A stretch of 64,000 nt of DNA from Actinophytocola xanthii. Its GTDB lineage: Bacteria > Actinomycetota > Actinomycetes > Mycobacteriales > Pseudonocardiaceae. Numbering within the stretch: the stretch's first letter is position 1; every line of letters begins with the position of its first letter. Below the pieces are notes generated by a model. The model was not told the origin of the DNA, searched no databases, and was given only the letters and a program-made list of their open reading frames with translations. Where the stretch lies: assembly GCF_001921205.1 (NCBI RefSeq), contig NZ_MSIE01000021.1, forward strand, positions 57,385 through 121,384, read 5' to 3'. Positions 8,459 through 18,177 of this stretch are shown here, piece by piece. Position numbers and translations under genes: made by a program.

Positions 8459-9601
8459 TCAGCGCTTGGGCCAGTGCCAGGAAGGACGGTCGAGTTGTCC
8501 CTGCCCGGCAACGGTCGTCCGGCTTTCCGTCTTCACCAGCTCGACCGTGTGCGCGTCCGGCTCCACCGCCTCCACCGCGCGCACCAGGGGTTGGGCGTGG
8601 GTCACCACGACGACCTGCGTCCGCCGGGCGGCGGCGGCCACCAGCGCGGCCAGCGGCGGGAGCAGGTCGGGGTGCAGGCTGGTCTCCGGCTCGTTGAGCA
8701 CCAGCAGCTCCGGCGGCCGCGTCGTCAGCAGCGCGGCGACCAGCAGCAGGTACCGCAGTGTCCCGTCGGACAGCTCGGCCGCGTCCAGCGGCCGCAGCAG
8801 GCCCGGCTGGTGCAGGCGGAGGCCGAACCGCGTGTCGTGGTTGACCACCTCGACCCGGGCGCCGGGAAACGCGTCGGCGACCGCCTCGTCGAGCCCGGAC
8901 GCGTCACCGGTCTCCCGGATGGTCTGCAGCGCGGCTGGAAGGTCGGCACCGTCGGCGGCGAGCATCGGGGTGCGGGTGCCGATGCGCATGGCACGCGCCG
9001 GAGCGTCGGCGTCGGTGCGGAACTGGTCGTAGAAGCGCCATGAGCGGATCCGTTCGCGCAGCAGCAGGACCTCGGGCCAGGCGAACTCACCGAGCATGCT
9101 GTCGGTCAGCCGAATGCGGTGCTGGTCCGATGACCAGGCGCCGCTCTCGGCGCGGGCTCGCACCACACCGGCATGCCGGTCGGCCAGCAGGGCGGATGGC
9201 CTGAGCACCGGGCCACGCCACAGGCACTCCCGCTTGAACTCGGGGTCGAGGTTGAACTGCGTGCTGCCCGGCACCGGCAGGCCCAGGTCCAGCGCATAGC
9301 CGAAGTCGTCACCGCCGAAGCCCAGCCGCAGCGCGACGGGGTTCCGGCGAACGGTGCCCTGCACCGGTCCACCCCCCTTGGGCTGGTACTGCGGGCCGGC
9401 CCAGAGCGTGGACTGGAGCCCACCCTCCCGCGCCAGGGCCGCCACCGCCCCGTTGCGGGAGGTGTCGGCGAGCAGCCGCAACGCGCGGTACAGGCTCGAC
9501 TTGCCGCTCCCGTTCGCACCGGTCACCAGGGTCAGCCGGGCCAGCGGCAGGACGAGGTCCCGCAGCGAGCGGTAGTTCTCGACGGCCAGTGTGGTCAGCA
9601 C
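8459..9601 (-). CDS. AAA/ABC-type ATPase, OLD/RecF-like
   Basis: 380 residues. The N-terminus MLTTLAVENYRSLRDL followed by Walker A GANGSGKSS (about 30-38) is typical of SMC/RecF-like ATPases such as COG4637. The second half of the head carries the signature-like LSDGTLRYLLL and Walker B LLVLNEPETSLHP, then the D-loop/switch His in VVVVTHAQPL. No TOPRIM or HNH nuclease domain is present, so it is not a complete OLD nuclease. Role is unknown: such stand-alone ATPases occur both in repair and in defence settings. Confidence 0.78.
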   Translation of the reverse strand: MLTTLAVENYRSLRDLVLPLARLTLVTGANGSGKSSLYRALRLLADTSRNGAVAALAREGGLQSTLWAGPQYQPKGGGPVQGTVRRNPVALRLGFGGDDFGYALDLGLPVPGSTQFNLDPEFKRECLWRGPVLRPSALLADRHAGVVRARAESGAWSSDQHRIRLTDSMLGEFAWPEVLLLRERIRSWRFYDQFRTDADAPARAMRIGTRTPMLAADGADLPAALQTIRETGDASGLDEAVADAFPGARVEVVNHDTRFGLRLHQPGLLRPLDAAELSDGTLRYLLLVAALLTTRPPELLVLNEPETSLHPDLLPPLAALVAAAARRTQVVVVTHAQPLVRAVEAVEPDAHTVELVKTESRTTVAGQGQLDRPSWHWPKR

Positions 9602-9739
9602 CAGGCGAGGCTAGAAGAGCGCACCGACAACGGCTTCGGCGCCGCTTCAACGGAACGCAGCTAACGATCGCGTCACGTACACCTGCTCGCATTTTTCTGT
9701 ACATGAATCGTATTTAGGCTCCGGCAGGTTCGTTCCCCC

Positions 9740-12700
9740 ATGGAGGCCCGCCCGATGCCACGCAGCAGACGTCCGTTAACCCTCGCCGGGTCACTGACCG
9801 CGATCGTCGCGATCGCGCTGGTCGGTACCCCGGCAGCGGTCGCCCAGCCGACCGCGCCCAGTATCAGCGAGATCCACTACGACAACGTCGGCACCGACAC
9901 CGGTGAGGCGATCGAGGTGGAGGCACCGGTCGGCTTCGACCTGAGCGGCTGGCAGCTGGCGCTGTACAACGGCAACGGCGGCGCGGTCTACCAGACCCGC
10001 GCCCTGTCCGGCGTCGTGCCCGCGGCCGGGGTGGTCGTCGAGACCTATCCGACCGACGGCATCCAGAACGGCGCGCCGGACGGCGTCGCGCTCGTCCGAC
10101 CGGACGGCACGCTCGCCGAGTTCCTCAGCTACGAGGGCGCGCTCACCGCGGCCGGCGGCCCGGCGAACGGCACCGCGGCGACCGACATCGGCGTCGCCGA
10201 GACGTCCTCCACGCCGGTCGGCAGCTCGCTGCAGAAGATCGACGGCGGCTGGCATGGCCCGGCCGCGCACACCTTCGGGGCACGCAACACCACCGGCGAG
10301 GACACCGGTCCCGACCCGGTCGGCTGCGACCTCGCGCTGACCAACACCATCGCCGAGGTCCAGGGCACCGGCGACGCCTCACCGCTGGTCGGCACCCAGG
10401 TCGTCGTCGAGGGCGTTGTCACCGCCGACCACCGCACCGGCGGCTACAACGGCGTCTACGTGCAGACCGCGGGCAGCGGCGACCGCGCCCCGGCCGCCGG
10501 CGTCGCCTCCGACGGCATCTTCGTGTTCGTCGGCGGCAACACCGCCAACCAGCCCGGTGTGGCGATCGGCGACCAGGTCCGCGTCCGCGGCTCGGTCAGC
10601 GAGTACTTCGGCCTCACCGAGATCACCATCGGCGGCCGCGCCGACGTGCAGATCTGCGCGCACGATGCCGCGCTGCCGGCGGCATCCCCGCTGAGCCTGC
10701 CGCTCGACCCCGCCGCCCGCGAGTCGGTGGAGTCGATGGTCGTCGCCCCGGTCGGCGCGTACACCGTCTCCGAGGTCTACAACACCAACCGCTTCGGCGA
10801 GGTCGTGCTCGCGGCGGGCGACCAGGCCGCGCGGATCCCGACCGATCTGCACCGTCCCGGAACCGCGCAGGCGCGGGCCGTGGCGGCGGAGAACGACCTC
10901 CGCCGGGTGCTGCTCGACGACGGGCGCACGACCAACCTGTCCAACGCCGGCCAGGCGCCGCCCTACGTCTACCCGGACGCCCCGCTGCGCGTCGGCGACC
11001 AGGTGGAGGCGTTCGGCCCGAGCGTGCTGTCCTACGGCTTCGACGAGTGGCGGCTCCAGCCCACCCGGCCGGTGACCTCGACCACGCCGGCGATCGACCG
11101 CACGACGTTCAAGTCGACCAACCCGCGGACCCCGGCCCCCGAGGACGTCGGCGGGGACATCAGGCTGGCCAGCTTCAACGTGCTCAACTACTTCGTTCAC
11201 TTCGGCGGGGACGCCCGCGGTGCCGCCGACGAGGCCGGCCTGGCCAAGCAGGAGGCGAAGATCGTCAAGGCGATCAGCGCCCTGGGCGCGGACGTCGTGG
11301 CGCTCGAGGAGATCGAGAACTCGGTCCGGTTCGAGGACGACGACCCGCAGATGGCGCTCAAGCGCCTGGTCGCCGCGCTCAACGCCGAGGACGGCGCCGG
11401 CACCTGGGACTACGTCCGCTCGCCGGCCGGTCTGCCGGCGGCCGCCCAGCAGGACTTCATCACCACCGCGATCATCTTCAGGCCGGCGGCGGTGACCCCG
11501 GTCGGCGAGTCGCGGACGATCAACGACGAGTCGGTGTGGTTCAACGCCCGCGAGCCGATCGCGCAGACGTTCACCGCCGGGGACGCCACGTTCACCGTGG
11601 TGGCCAACCACCTCAAGTCCAAGTCGACCTCCGACGCGGCGACCGGCGACAACGCCGACGCCGGTGACGGGCAGGGCGCGTTCAACGGCGACCGGGTCCG
11701 CCAGGCGCGGTCGCTGGCCGCGTTCGTCGACCAGCTCCAGGCCGACAGCGGCAGCGAGGACGTGCTGCTGCTCGGCGACTTCAACGCCTACACCCACGAG
11801 GACCCGATGCAGGTCCTCTACGACGAGTCCTTCGTCGACCTGAACACCACGGGTGAGGCCAGCTACGTGTTCGGCGGCGAGTCGGGCTCGCTCGACCACG
11901 CCGTCGCCTCGCCGTCGCTCGCCGAGCGGGTGACCGGGGTGGACGTCTGGCAGATCAACTCGCACGAGTCGTACGCGTTCCAGTACGACGGCCTGCCGGC
12001 CTTCTACGCGGCGAACCCGTACCGGGCCAGCGACCACAACCCGATCGTTGTCGGGCTGTCCACCGCGGCCGCGGCCCCGGTCGACCTGCAGCTGTTGGGC
12101 ATCAACGACTTCCACGGGCGGCTCGAGTCGCCGGGCAACGCCCCGGACGGGCGGCCGGTCGGCGGCGCGGCCCAGCTGGCCGGGCTGGTCGACCAGCAGC
12201 GCGCGGCCAACCCGAACACGCTGTTCCTGTCCGCGGGCGACAACATCGGGGCGTCGACGTTCATCTCCGCGATCGACCAGGACAACCCGACGATCGACGC
12301 GCTGAACCTGATGGGGCTCGACGCCTCGGCGGTGGGCAACCACGAGTTCGACAAGGGGATGGCCGACCTGACCGACCGGGTCGTCCCGCGCGCGGAGTTC
12401 CCCCTCCTCGGCGCGAACGTGTACCGGGGTGGCGAGCGGGCGCTGCCGGCCTACGAGGTGCGCGAGCTTTCCGGCGTGCGGGTCGGCATCGTGGGCGTCG
12501 TGACCGAGCAGACCGCGTCGCTGGTCAGCCCGGACGGCATCGCCGGGCTGACCTTCCGCGACCCGGTGGCCGAGGCCGCGCTGGTCGCCGGTGAGCTCAA
12601 GGACGGCAACGCCGCCAACGGCGAGGCCGACGTCGTGGTGCTGCTCGCCCACGAGGGCGCGGCGGAGGACAACATCGGCTCGGTCGAGGACCTGCAGAAC

Positions 12701-14116
12701 GACCGGGTGTTCGGGCGGTTCATGAACCTCGGCGCCGACGTGGACGTGATCCTCAGCGGGCACACCCACCAGCCGTACGCGTTCGAGGCGCCGATCCCGG
12801 GCACCGACCGGCTCCGGCCGGTCGTCCAGGCCCAGGAGTACGGTCGCAAGCTGGGCAAGGTGACACTGTCGGTCGACCCGACCACGGGGTCCATCGTGGA
12901 CAGTGGAACCGAGCTGCTCGACGTCGTCGGCGCGCCGGCCGACCCGGAGGTCGCCGCGCTCGTCGCGCAGGCCAAGGCGAACGCGCAGGTGCTCGGCCAG
13001 CAGCCGCTGGGCACGATCACCGCCGACATCCGCCGGGCGTTCACCTCGGCGGGTGCCGAGGACCGCGGCAGTGAGTCCGTCCTCGGCAACTTCATCGCCG
13101 ACGTCCAACTCGCCGGCACGGCCGACCCCGGCCGCGGCGGCGCGCAGATCGCGTTCATGAACCCGGGCGGGTTGCGGGCCGACCTGCTGCACGCACCGGA
13201 CGGAGTGGTCACCTACGCCGAGGCGTTCGCGGTACAGCCGTTCGCCAACGACGTGGTGACCAAGACCTACACCGGCGCGGAGATCAAGCAGGCGCTCGAG
13301 GAGCAGTGGCAGCCGCCGGGCGCGTCGCGGCCCAAGCTGCACCTGGGTGTGTCGAAGGGCTTCACCTACACCTACCTGCCGGACAACCCGCAGGGACAGC
13401 GGATCACGTCGATGTCCCTGAACGGCACGCCGATCGACCCGAACGGCACCTACCGGGTCACGGTCAACTCGTTCCTGGCCTCGGGTGGGGACAACTTCTC
13501 CGCCCTGGAGGGGGGCGAGAACCCGGTGACCACCGGCGACAACGACCTGACGATGCTGACCGAGTACCTCCGGGAGAACTCGCCGGTCACCGCCGACCCG
13601 GCACCGCGCTCGTCGGTCGGCGAGCCGGGCCCGCAGTGCACCCAGACGATCACCGGCCGGCGGGTCGGCAAGATCGAGGTGCGGACCGGCCTGCTGTGCC
13701 TGGACAACGCCACGATCCTGGGGACCGTCACAGTCACCAGGGGCGCGGGTCTCCTCGCCGAGGGCGGGTCGATCACCGGTGCGGTCACCGGGGCCGAGCC
13801 GAGCCAGTTCTCGATCAGCGGGACCCGGGTGACCGGCCTGGTCACCGTGGCCGGGGCGACGGGCGAGGTCGACGTCGCCGACGCGCGGATCGACGGTCCG
13901 GTCACGCTGCTGGCCAACCGGGCGGGGATCCGCGTCGACGGCTCGACGATCACCGGGCCGGTCACGCTGACCGCGAACCGGGGCGGGACGCACGTTGTCG
14001 CCGCGAACAGCATCCGCGGCCTGTTCTCCTGCCTGCTCAACGAGCCGGCACCGACCGACGAGGACCGGCCGAACACCGTTCGGGGCACGATCGTCGGCCA
14101 GTGCAGGAGGATGTGA
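9740..14116 (+). CDS. Secreted ExeM/NucH-type nuclease fused to 5'-nucleotidase
   Basis: 1458 residues (ATG 9740, or ATG 9755). Domains in order: signal peptide (to about 35, ending AAVAQP); lamin-tail-like domain (about 36-165, SISEIHYDNVGTDTGEAIE); OB-like nucleic-acid-binding region (about 190-320); endonuclease/exonuclease/phosphatase domain (about 475-770, SFNVLNYFV, LEEIEN, GDFNAY, SDHNP); and 5'-nucleotidase (785-1275) with LLGINDFHGR, GNHEFDKG, SGHTHQ and NPGGLRADL. The C-terminal 140 residues are beta-rich repeats (ITGAVTG, RITGPVTL types). The protein would degrade extracellular DNA and dephosphorylate the nucleotides, giving nucleosides and phosphate. A terminator hairpin follows immediately. 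Confidence 0.92.
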   Translation: MEARPMPRSRRPLTLAGSLTAIVAIALVGTPAAVAQPTAPSISEIHYDNVGTDTGEAIEVEAPVGFDLSGWQLALYNGNGGAVYQTRALSGVVPAAGVVVETYPTDGIQNGAPDGVALVRPDGTLAEFLSYEGALTAAGGPANGTAATDIGVAETSSTPVGSSLQKIDGGWHGPAAHTFGARNTTGEDTGPDPVGCDLALTNTIAEVQGTGDASPLVGTQVVVEGVVTADHRTGGYNGVYVQTAGSGDRAPAAGVASDGIFVFVGGNTANQPGVAIGDQVRVRGSVSEYFGLTEITIGGRADVQICAHDAALPAASPLSLPLDPAARESVESMVVAPVGAYTVSEVYNTNRFGEVVLAAGDQAARIPTDLHRPGTAQARAVAAENDLRRVLLDDGRTTNLSNAGQAPPYVYPDAPLRVGDQVEAFGPSVLSYGFDEWRLQPTRPVTSTTPAIDRTTFKSTNPRTPAPEDVGGDIRLASFNVLNYFVHFGGDARGAADEAGLAKQEAKIVKAISALGADVVALEEIENSVRFEDDDPQMALKRLVAALNAEDGAGTWDYVRSPAGLPAAAQQDFITTAIIFRPAAVTPVGESRTINDESVWFNAREPIAQTFTAGDATFTVVANHLKSKSTSDAATGDNADAGDGQGAFNGDRVRQARSLAAFVDQLQADSGSEDVLLLGDFNAYTHEDPMQVLYDESFVDLNTTGEASYVFGGESGSLDHAVASPSLAERVTGVDVWQINSHESYAFQYDGLPAFYAANPYRASDHNPIVVGLSTAAAAPVDLQLLGINDFHGRLESPGNAPDGRPVGGAAQLAGLVDQQRAANPNTLFLSAGDNIGASTFISAIDQDNPTIDALNLMGLDASAVGNHEFDKGMADLTDRVVPRAEFPLLGANVYRGGERALPAYEVRELSGVRVGIVGVVTEQTASLVSPDGIAGLTFRDPVAEAALVAGELKDGNAANGEADVVVLLAHEGAAEDNIGSVEDLQNDRVFGRFMNLGADVDVILSGHTHQPYAFEAPIPGTDRLRPVVQAQEYGRKLGKVTLSVDPTTGSIVDSGTELLDVVGAPADPEVAALVAQAKANAQVLGQQPLGTITADIRRAFTSAGAEDRGSESVLGNFIADVQLAGTADPGRGGAQIAFMNPGGLRADLLHAPDGVVTYAEAFAVQPFANDVVTKTYTGAEIKQALEEQWQPPGASRPKLHLGVSKGFTYTYLPDNPQGQRITSMSLNGTPIDPNGTYRVTVNSFLASGGDNFSALEGGENPVTTGDNDLTMLTEYLRENSPVTADPAPRSSVGEPGPQCTQTITGRRVGKIEVRTGLLCLDNATILGTVTVTRGAGLLAEGGSITGAVTGAEPSQFSISGTRVTGLVTVAGATGEVDVADARIDGPVTLLANRAGIRVDGSTITGPVTLTANRGGTHVVAANSIRGLFSCLLNEPAPTDEDRPNTVRGTIVGQCRRM

Positions 14117-14129
14117 CGCGTTGACGCGA

Positions 14130-14169
14130 GAAGAGGCCCGTCCGGCACCGAAGCCGGGCGGGCCTCTTC
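14130..14169 (+). terminator. Terminator hairpin after the secreted nuclease
   Basis: Arms GAAGAGGCCCG (14130-14140) and its complement (14159-14169) with further pairing inside. It starts 13 bp after the stop codon. Confidence 0.8.
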
Positions 14170-14228
14170 CCTTCCGTGGGAAGATTGTCCATTCCGCGTG
14201 ATGTTGGTGGACCCACCTGGAGGGCATC

Positions 14229-15848
14229 GTGTCGGAGGAGTCGAAAGCACGAACCGGTGACGTCGAGCGCACCGACGTCGACAAGGCCCTGTTGGGCCAC
14301 GCCACCTACCGCAGCCTTGGGGAGCAACGGCTCTCGCCGGCGGAGGAGCGGTTCGAGAAGGGCCGCCGAACGACCGGCCTGTGGCTCGCACCTCTGGTGA
14401 CCGTGGTGTTCCTGCTGTTACCGCTGGACCTTCCGGACAACCAGCAGACGCTGGCCGGTGTCCTGCTCGGCGTGATCGTCCTGTGGGTGACCGAGGCGGT
14501 GCCGATCCCGGTCGGTGGTCTGATCGGCGTGGCGGCGATCGTGATCCTCGGTGTGGTGCCACCGGAGGACGCGCTCGGCCCGTTCGGCTCGCCGACGGTC
14601 TTCACGTTCATCGGGGCGTTCATCCTGGCGCAGGCCATGCTCAAGCACGGCGTGGCGCGGCGGTTCGCCTTCCGCATCCTCGCGCTGCCCAGGGTGGGGC
14701 GGTCGACGACCGGCGTCATCGTCGCGTTCGGCGTGATCACGTGTCTGCTCTCGGCGTTCGTGTCGAACACGGCCACGGTGGCGATGCTGCTGCCCACGGC
14801 GCTCGGCATCCTCTCGGTGATCGCCAAGCTGTTGCAGGAACGCGGTGTGGTGGCGGAGAACTTCGACCCGCTGCGGTTGCGGGTCGGTGCGGCGATCATG
14901 TTGATGCTCGCCTACGGCGCGTCGGTCGGTGGCCTGCTTACACCGGTGGGGAGCCCACCCAACCTGATCGGCCGGGACCTGATCGCGCAGGCGACCGGTG
15001 AGCGGATCTCGTTCGCGCAGTGGGTCGGCACGGCGCTGCCGATCTGCCTGCTGATGTTCGTGATCCTGGCGACGGTTCTGCTGTTGCTCAACCGGCCCGA
15101 GATCAAGCAGATCGACGGCGTCGCCGACTACGTGGCGCAGCAGCGGGCGGAGATGGGTCCGCTGTCCCGGGCCGAGCGGAACACCCTGCTGGCGTTCGGG
15201 ATCACGGTGACGCTGTGGATCCTGCCCGGCATCGTCGCGCTGATCTTCGGCAACGACTCGGCGGTGTACGAGGAGATCTCCGAGCGCCTCAACGAGGGCG
15301 TGGTGGCCGTACTGGGCGCGTCGCTGCTGTACCTGCTCCCGGTCGACTGGCGGGCACGCGAGTTCACGCTGCGGTGGCGCGACGCGGCCGAGATCGACTG
15401 GGGCACGATCCTTCTGTTCGGAACCGGCATCATCTTCGGCGCGCTGCTGGCCTCGACGGGCCTGGCCGAGACGCTGGGCACCTCGGCGTCGGAGAGCCTC
15501 GGCCTCACCAGCAGCGTGGCGATCACGATCTTCGCGGTGCTGCTGGCGATCGTGGTCTCGGAGACCACCAGCAACACCGCGTCGGCCTCGGTGGTCGTGC
15601 CGATCGTGATCCCGATCGCCATCGCGGCCGGGGTCGACCCACTGGTGCCGGCGCTCGCGGCCACGTTCGCCGCGTCGTTCGGCTTCATGCTGCCGGTGTC
15701 GACACCACAGAACGCCGTGGTCTACGGCTCGGGCGCCGTCCCGATCACGACGATGATCCGCTCCGGCGTGTCGTTCGACGTGCTGGGCGCGGTCCTCATC
15801 ATGCTCGGCATCCCGATCATGGTCGCGGTGATCGGTATCGGTTCCTGA
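14229..15848 (+). CDS. DASS-family sodium:dicarboxylate/anion symporter
   Basis: 539 residues from GTG 14229 with GGAGGG upstream. After a 55-residue charged cytoplasmic N-terminus there are about 11-12 membrane segments. The two Ser-Asn-Thr motifs that bind sodium and substrate in the SLC13/DASS family are seen as SNTATVAM (near 179) and TSNTASAS (near 447), and the signature PVSTPQNAVVYGSG lies near the end. It should import di- or tricarboxylates, sulfate or a similar anion with sodium. It converges on the small gene at 15852 with a 3-bp gap. Confidence 0.88.
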   Translation: MSEESKARTGDVERTDVDKALLGHATYRSLGEQRLSPAEERFEKGRRTTGLWLAPLVTVVFLLLPLDLPDNQQTLAGVLLGVIVLWVTEAVPIPVGGLIGVAAIVILGVVPPEDALGPFGSPTVFTFIGAFILAQAMLKHGVARRFAFRILALPRVGRSTTGVIVAFGVITCLLSAFVSNTATVAMLLPTALGILSVIAKLLQERGVVAENFDPLRLRVGAAIMLMLAYGASVGGLLTPVGSPPNLIGRDLIAQATGERISFAQWVGTALPICLLMFVILATVLLLLNRPEIKQIDGVADYVAQQRAEMGPLSRAERNTLLAFGITVTLWILPGIVALIFGNDSAVYEEISERLNEGVVAVLGASLLYLLPVDWRAREFTLRWRDAAEIDWGTILLFGTGIIFGALLASTGLAETLGTSASESLGLTSSVAITIFAVLLAIVVSETTSNTASASVVVPIVIPIAIAAGVDPLVPALAATFAASFGFMLPVSTPQNAVVYGSGAVPITTMIRSGVSFDVLGAVLIMLGIPIMVAVIGIGS

Positions 15849-15851
15849 GGC

Positions 15852-16112
15852 TCAGGGTTCCTCGTCGATCCGCATGGCCTGGTTCTCGGGTCCGCCTGGG
15901 TAGTCGGTGCCCTGGTAGTCGGCGACCGCGTCCGGCTCGTCGTCGCCGAGCAGGCTGCCGTCGTCGGTGGCGCTGACCTGCTCGGCGAGGGTCGGGTCGG
16001 GCTTGTCGGCCAGATCGGGGTCGTGCGCGCGCCAGTACTCCGGCTCGTCGACCGGGGCCTCCGGCTCGAGCTCGAGCCCGTCCTGCTGCTCGGAGCGACT
16101 CGGCATCGTCAC
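15852..16112 (-). CDS. Small acidic hypothetical protein
   Basis: 86 residues, strongly acidic and proline-rich, with no membrane segment. Visible features are EPEYWRAHDPDLADKPDPTL and the C-terminus PENQAMRIDEEP. Its start overlaps the ChaB stop by 4 bp (ATGA), so it is co-transcribed and translationally coupled. The family is not recognised. Confidence 0.65.
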   Translation of the reverse strand: MTMPSRSEQQDGLELEPEAPVDEPEYWRAHDPDLADKPDPTLAEQVSATDDGSLLGDDEPDAVADYQGTDYPGGPENQAMRIDEEP

Positions 16113-16504
16113 CTCCTGGCCTTGGCCGTCTCGCGCTGGTTGGCCTTGTTGATGGCCTCGACCAGCTGCTTCTTGTTCATGGTGGAGCGTCCGCGGACGT
16201 CGAGCTTCTTCGCCAGGTCGTAGAGGTGCTGCTTGCTGGCGTTGGCATCGACACCGCCGGCCGTGCGGCCCTTGCGGGGTGTCCCGCGGGCGGCCTGCTT
16301 GTCGGACGGTCCCTTGCTCTTCTTGGGCTCCCAGTGGTCGCCCACCTTCTCGAAGGAGTGCTTGACCGCCGAGAACGCGGTGCGGTGGGCGCGCTCCCCC
16401 TCGCCGTAGGTCTCGACGGCGGAGTCGTGCGTCTTGGCCCAGGTGTGCTGCGCCTTCTTCGGCGAGCGCCGCAGCGTGCTCGGCATCTCCTGCTCGGCTG
16501 GCAT
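16109..16504 (-). CDS. ChaB-family protein with C-terminal Rho-N/SAP-like domain
   Basis: 131 residues. The first 60 match the ChaB fold (MPSTLRRSPKKAQHTWAKTH, then the AHRTAFSAVKHSFEKVGDHW pattern). After a Lys/Gly linker, residues 90-125 (KQHLYDLAKKLDVRGRSTMN, then KKQLVEAI) resemble Rho N-terminal or SAP helices that bind nucleic acid. ChaB was named as a cation-transport regulator, but in actinobacteria its role is uncertain. A GGAGG ribosome-binding site precedes the ATG. Upstream on the same strand is thioredoxin. Confidence 0.8.
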   Translation of the reverse strand: MPAEQEMPSTLRRSPKKAQHTWAKTHDSAVETYGEGERAHRTAFSAVKHSFEKVGDHWEPKKSKGPSDKQAARGTPRKGRTAGGVDANASKQHLYDLAKKLDVRGRSTMNKKQLVEAINKANQRETAKARR

Positions 16505-16545
16505 CGTGTCCCTCCTACCTGTCAGGAGGAGGGGTTCCGCGGCCA

Positions 16546-16565
16546 GGGGTGGCCGAAACCACCCC
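16546..16565 (-). terminator. Hairpin after thioredoxin
   Basis: GGGGTGG (16546-16552) pairs with CCACCCC (16559-16565) around a CCGAAA loop, 11 bp past the thioredoxin stop on the minus strand. Confidence 0.55.
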
Positions 16566-16576
16566 CGGGCGGTGAG

Positions 16577-16951
16577 TCAGGCGTCGCCGCCCTCCTCCTG
16601 CGCCTTGATGGACTCGCGGACCTCGTCCATGTCGATGGCCCGCACCTGCCCGATGAGGTCGTCCAGCGCCGGTGCGGGGAGCGCCCCCGGCTCCGCGTAG
16701 AGCACGACCCCGTCACGGACGGCCATCACGGTGGGGATGGAGGAGATGCCGAACGCCTGGGCCAACTCGGTCTGCGCCTCGGTGTCGACCTTGCCGAAGG
16801 TGATGTCACCGTTCTCCTCGGACGCCTTCTCGAACACAGGCGCGAAGCTCCGGCACGGCCCACACCAGGACGCCCAGAAGTCGATCAGCACCGTCCCCTC
16901 GGCCCCGACCACCTCGTTGAAGTTCTCCGTGGTCAACTCGACCGTCGCCAT
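16577..16951 (-). CDS. trxA: Thioredoxin
   Basis: 124 residues. The active site WCGPC is at about 29-33 within FWASWCGPCRSFAPVFE, and the cis-proline is in ISSIPTVMAV. It reduces protein disulfides in the cytosol. It has a 15-residue acidic C-terminal tail (VRESIKAQEEGGDA) beyond the usual 105-110-residue length. A thioredoxin reductase is not in the window, so this is probably a secondary thioredoxin. Confidence 0.9.
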   Translation of the reverse strand: MATVELTTENFNEVVGAEGTVLIDFWASWCGPCRSFAPVFEKASEENGDITFGKVDTEAQTELAQAFGISSIPTVMAVRDGVVLYAEPGALPAPALDDLIGQVRAIDMDEVRESIKAQEEGGDA

Positions 16952-17171
16952 CCAGTCCTCCTCGTTGGTCTCACTCGGCAGAACACCGGATCGGGTTGCC
17001 GTGTTCCCCCGGAGTCAAACGCCGGGTGGTCGGGCAGGGCTGGCGGCGGGGTGAAGATGTTGAGAAATTCCCGGCTGGTTGGGGATCGGGGAATTCGGCG
17101 GAATTCCTTCGGGTGGCCGTGACTGCCCGTATTCTTCGGGCCTGGGGTGGAGGAAACCGTGGAGGTGGGAA

Positions 17172-17552
17172 GTGACCGGCGAACGACCGCTGGGCAATGC
17201 CGGTTACGTGCTCACCGGCAGCGGCGGCGGAGGCAACGGCGACTACGTCTTCGCCTCGCTGGAGGAGCTGGGGGCAGTCATCGCCGAGTGGGAAGCTGTT
17301 CGTGACGGCGTGGTGGCGGACGGCCGGAAGATCGTCCAGGCGCAGTCGTTGATCTCCTCGCCGGCCGGAGACGAGATGAGCACGGCGCAGGCGACCGCGG
17401 TGCGTGACTCTCTGACCGCGGCGCGTGAGCACAACGAGAGGATGCGGTTGTACGCGACCGACTACATCGAGAAGTTGACAGCCGCCCGAGACCAGTACCG
17501 GCACGACGACGACCTGAACGCCGCCCGGATGAGGGGCGTCGATGTCGACTGA
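17172..17552 (+). CDS. PE/WXG-like helical protein of the ESX-associated cassette
   Basis: 126 residues from GTG 17172, chosen because GGAGGTGGGAA lies immediately upstream. After a Gly-rich start it is an amphipathic helical hairpin (LEELGAVIAEWEAVRDGVVA, later AAREHNERMRLYATDYIEKL), consistent with the small helical proteins that pair with PPE-like partners. Its stop overlaps the lipoprotein start by 11 bp, so the four genes 17172-20250 form one operon. No clear family name can be given from sequence alone. Confidence 0.6.
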   Translation: MTGERPLGNAGYVLTGSGGGGNGDYVFASLEELGAVIAEWEAVRDGVVADGRKIVQAQSLISSPAGDEMSTAQATAVRDSLTAAREHNERMRLYATDYIEKLTAARDQYRHDDDLNAARMRGVDVD

Positions 17553-18177
17553 GCCCCCGACCATCCGCCTCGCGATCTCGGCGGCGGTGATGCTCCTCGC
17601 CGGTCCGCTCGTCGCCGCCTGCACCACGACCGCAGGGGGCACGCCGACCAGTGTCACGACCAGCGACGCTCCCACGAGCGCCACCAGCGGAGAGGCTCCC
17701 GGCGAAGGCGCGCCCCCGGTGGAAAACCCGCTCGACGCGGGCATCTTCATCGAGCAACCGTGCACGACGCTGACCCAGGACCAACTCTCCACCCTCGGTG
17801 TGAGTCGCCCCGGCGTGCCGACGACGTCGGGGGCTGTCGCGGAGAGGGCCGGGCCGTACTGCACCTGGTTGATCTCCGAGCAGGGGGGCGCGATCGGTAT
17901 CGGGTTCATCACAGGCAACAAGAACGGCCTGTCCGACAACTATCGCGCCCGCGAGGAGTTCGCCTACTTCGAGCCGACCACCGTGGAGGGATACCCAGCG
18001 GTGTTCTCGGATCGGTCGGACCTCAGGGACAGCGGCTCCTGCTCCCTCTTCGTCGGCATCGCCGACACGTTGACCATCCTGGCCACCGAGACGGGTCAGT
18101 TGGACGCGCAAGGCGCCTGTGACCGGGCGAAGCAGGTGGCGGCGGCCGCCGTGACGACGATGGGCGGGGGTGGCTGA
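17542..18177 (+). CDS. DUF3558 lipoprotein
   Basis: 211 residues. A signal peptide ends in the lipobox LVAAC with Cys27, so the protein is lipid-anchored outside the membrane. A Thr/Ser/Pro linker follows. Residues 70-205 match the DUF3558 pattern of actinobacteria: paired cysteines (QPCTTLT, PYCTWLI, SGSCSLFV, QGACDRAK) and the YPAVF motif. These lipoproteins often sit beside ESX-associated genes; function is unknown. It is translationally coupled at both ends (11-bp and 1-bp overlaps). Confidence 0.8.
   Translation: MSTEPPTIRLAISAAVMLLAGPLVAACTTTAGGTPTSVTTSDAPTSATSGEAPGEGAPPVENPLDAGIFIEQPCTTLTQDQLSTLGVSRPGVPTTSGAVAERAGPYCTWLISEQGGAIGIGFITGNKNGLSDNYRAREEFAYFEPTTVEGYPAVFSDRSDLRDSGSCSLFVGIADTLTILATETGQLDAQGACDRAKQVAAAAVTTMGGGG

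Noticed and set aside
8459..9601. Complete OLD-family defence nuclease
   Set aside because: ATPase motifs only; no TOPRIM domain and no adjacent helicase or nuclease gene.
10379..14305. 1308-residue open frame on the minus strand
   Set aside because: Antisense to the secreted nuclease gene; Arg/Gly/Val-rich with no domain. A GC-rich shadow frame.
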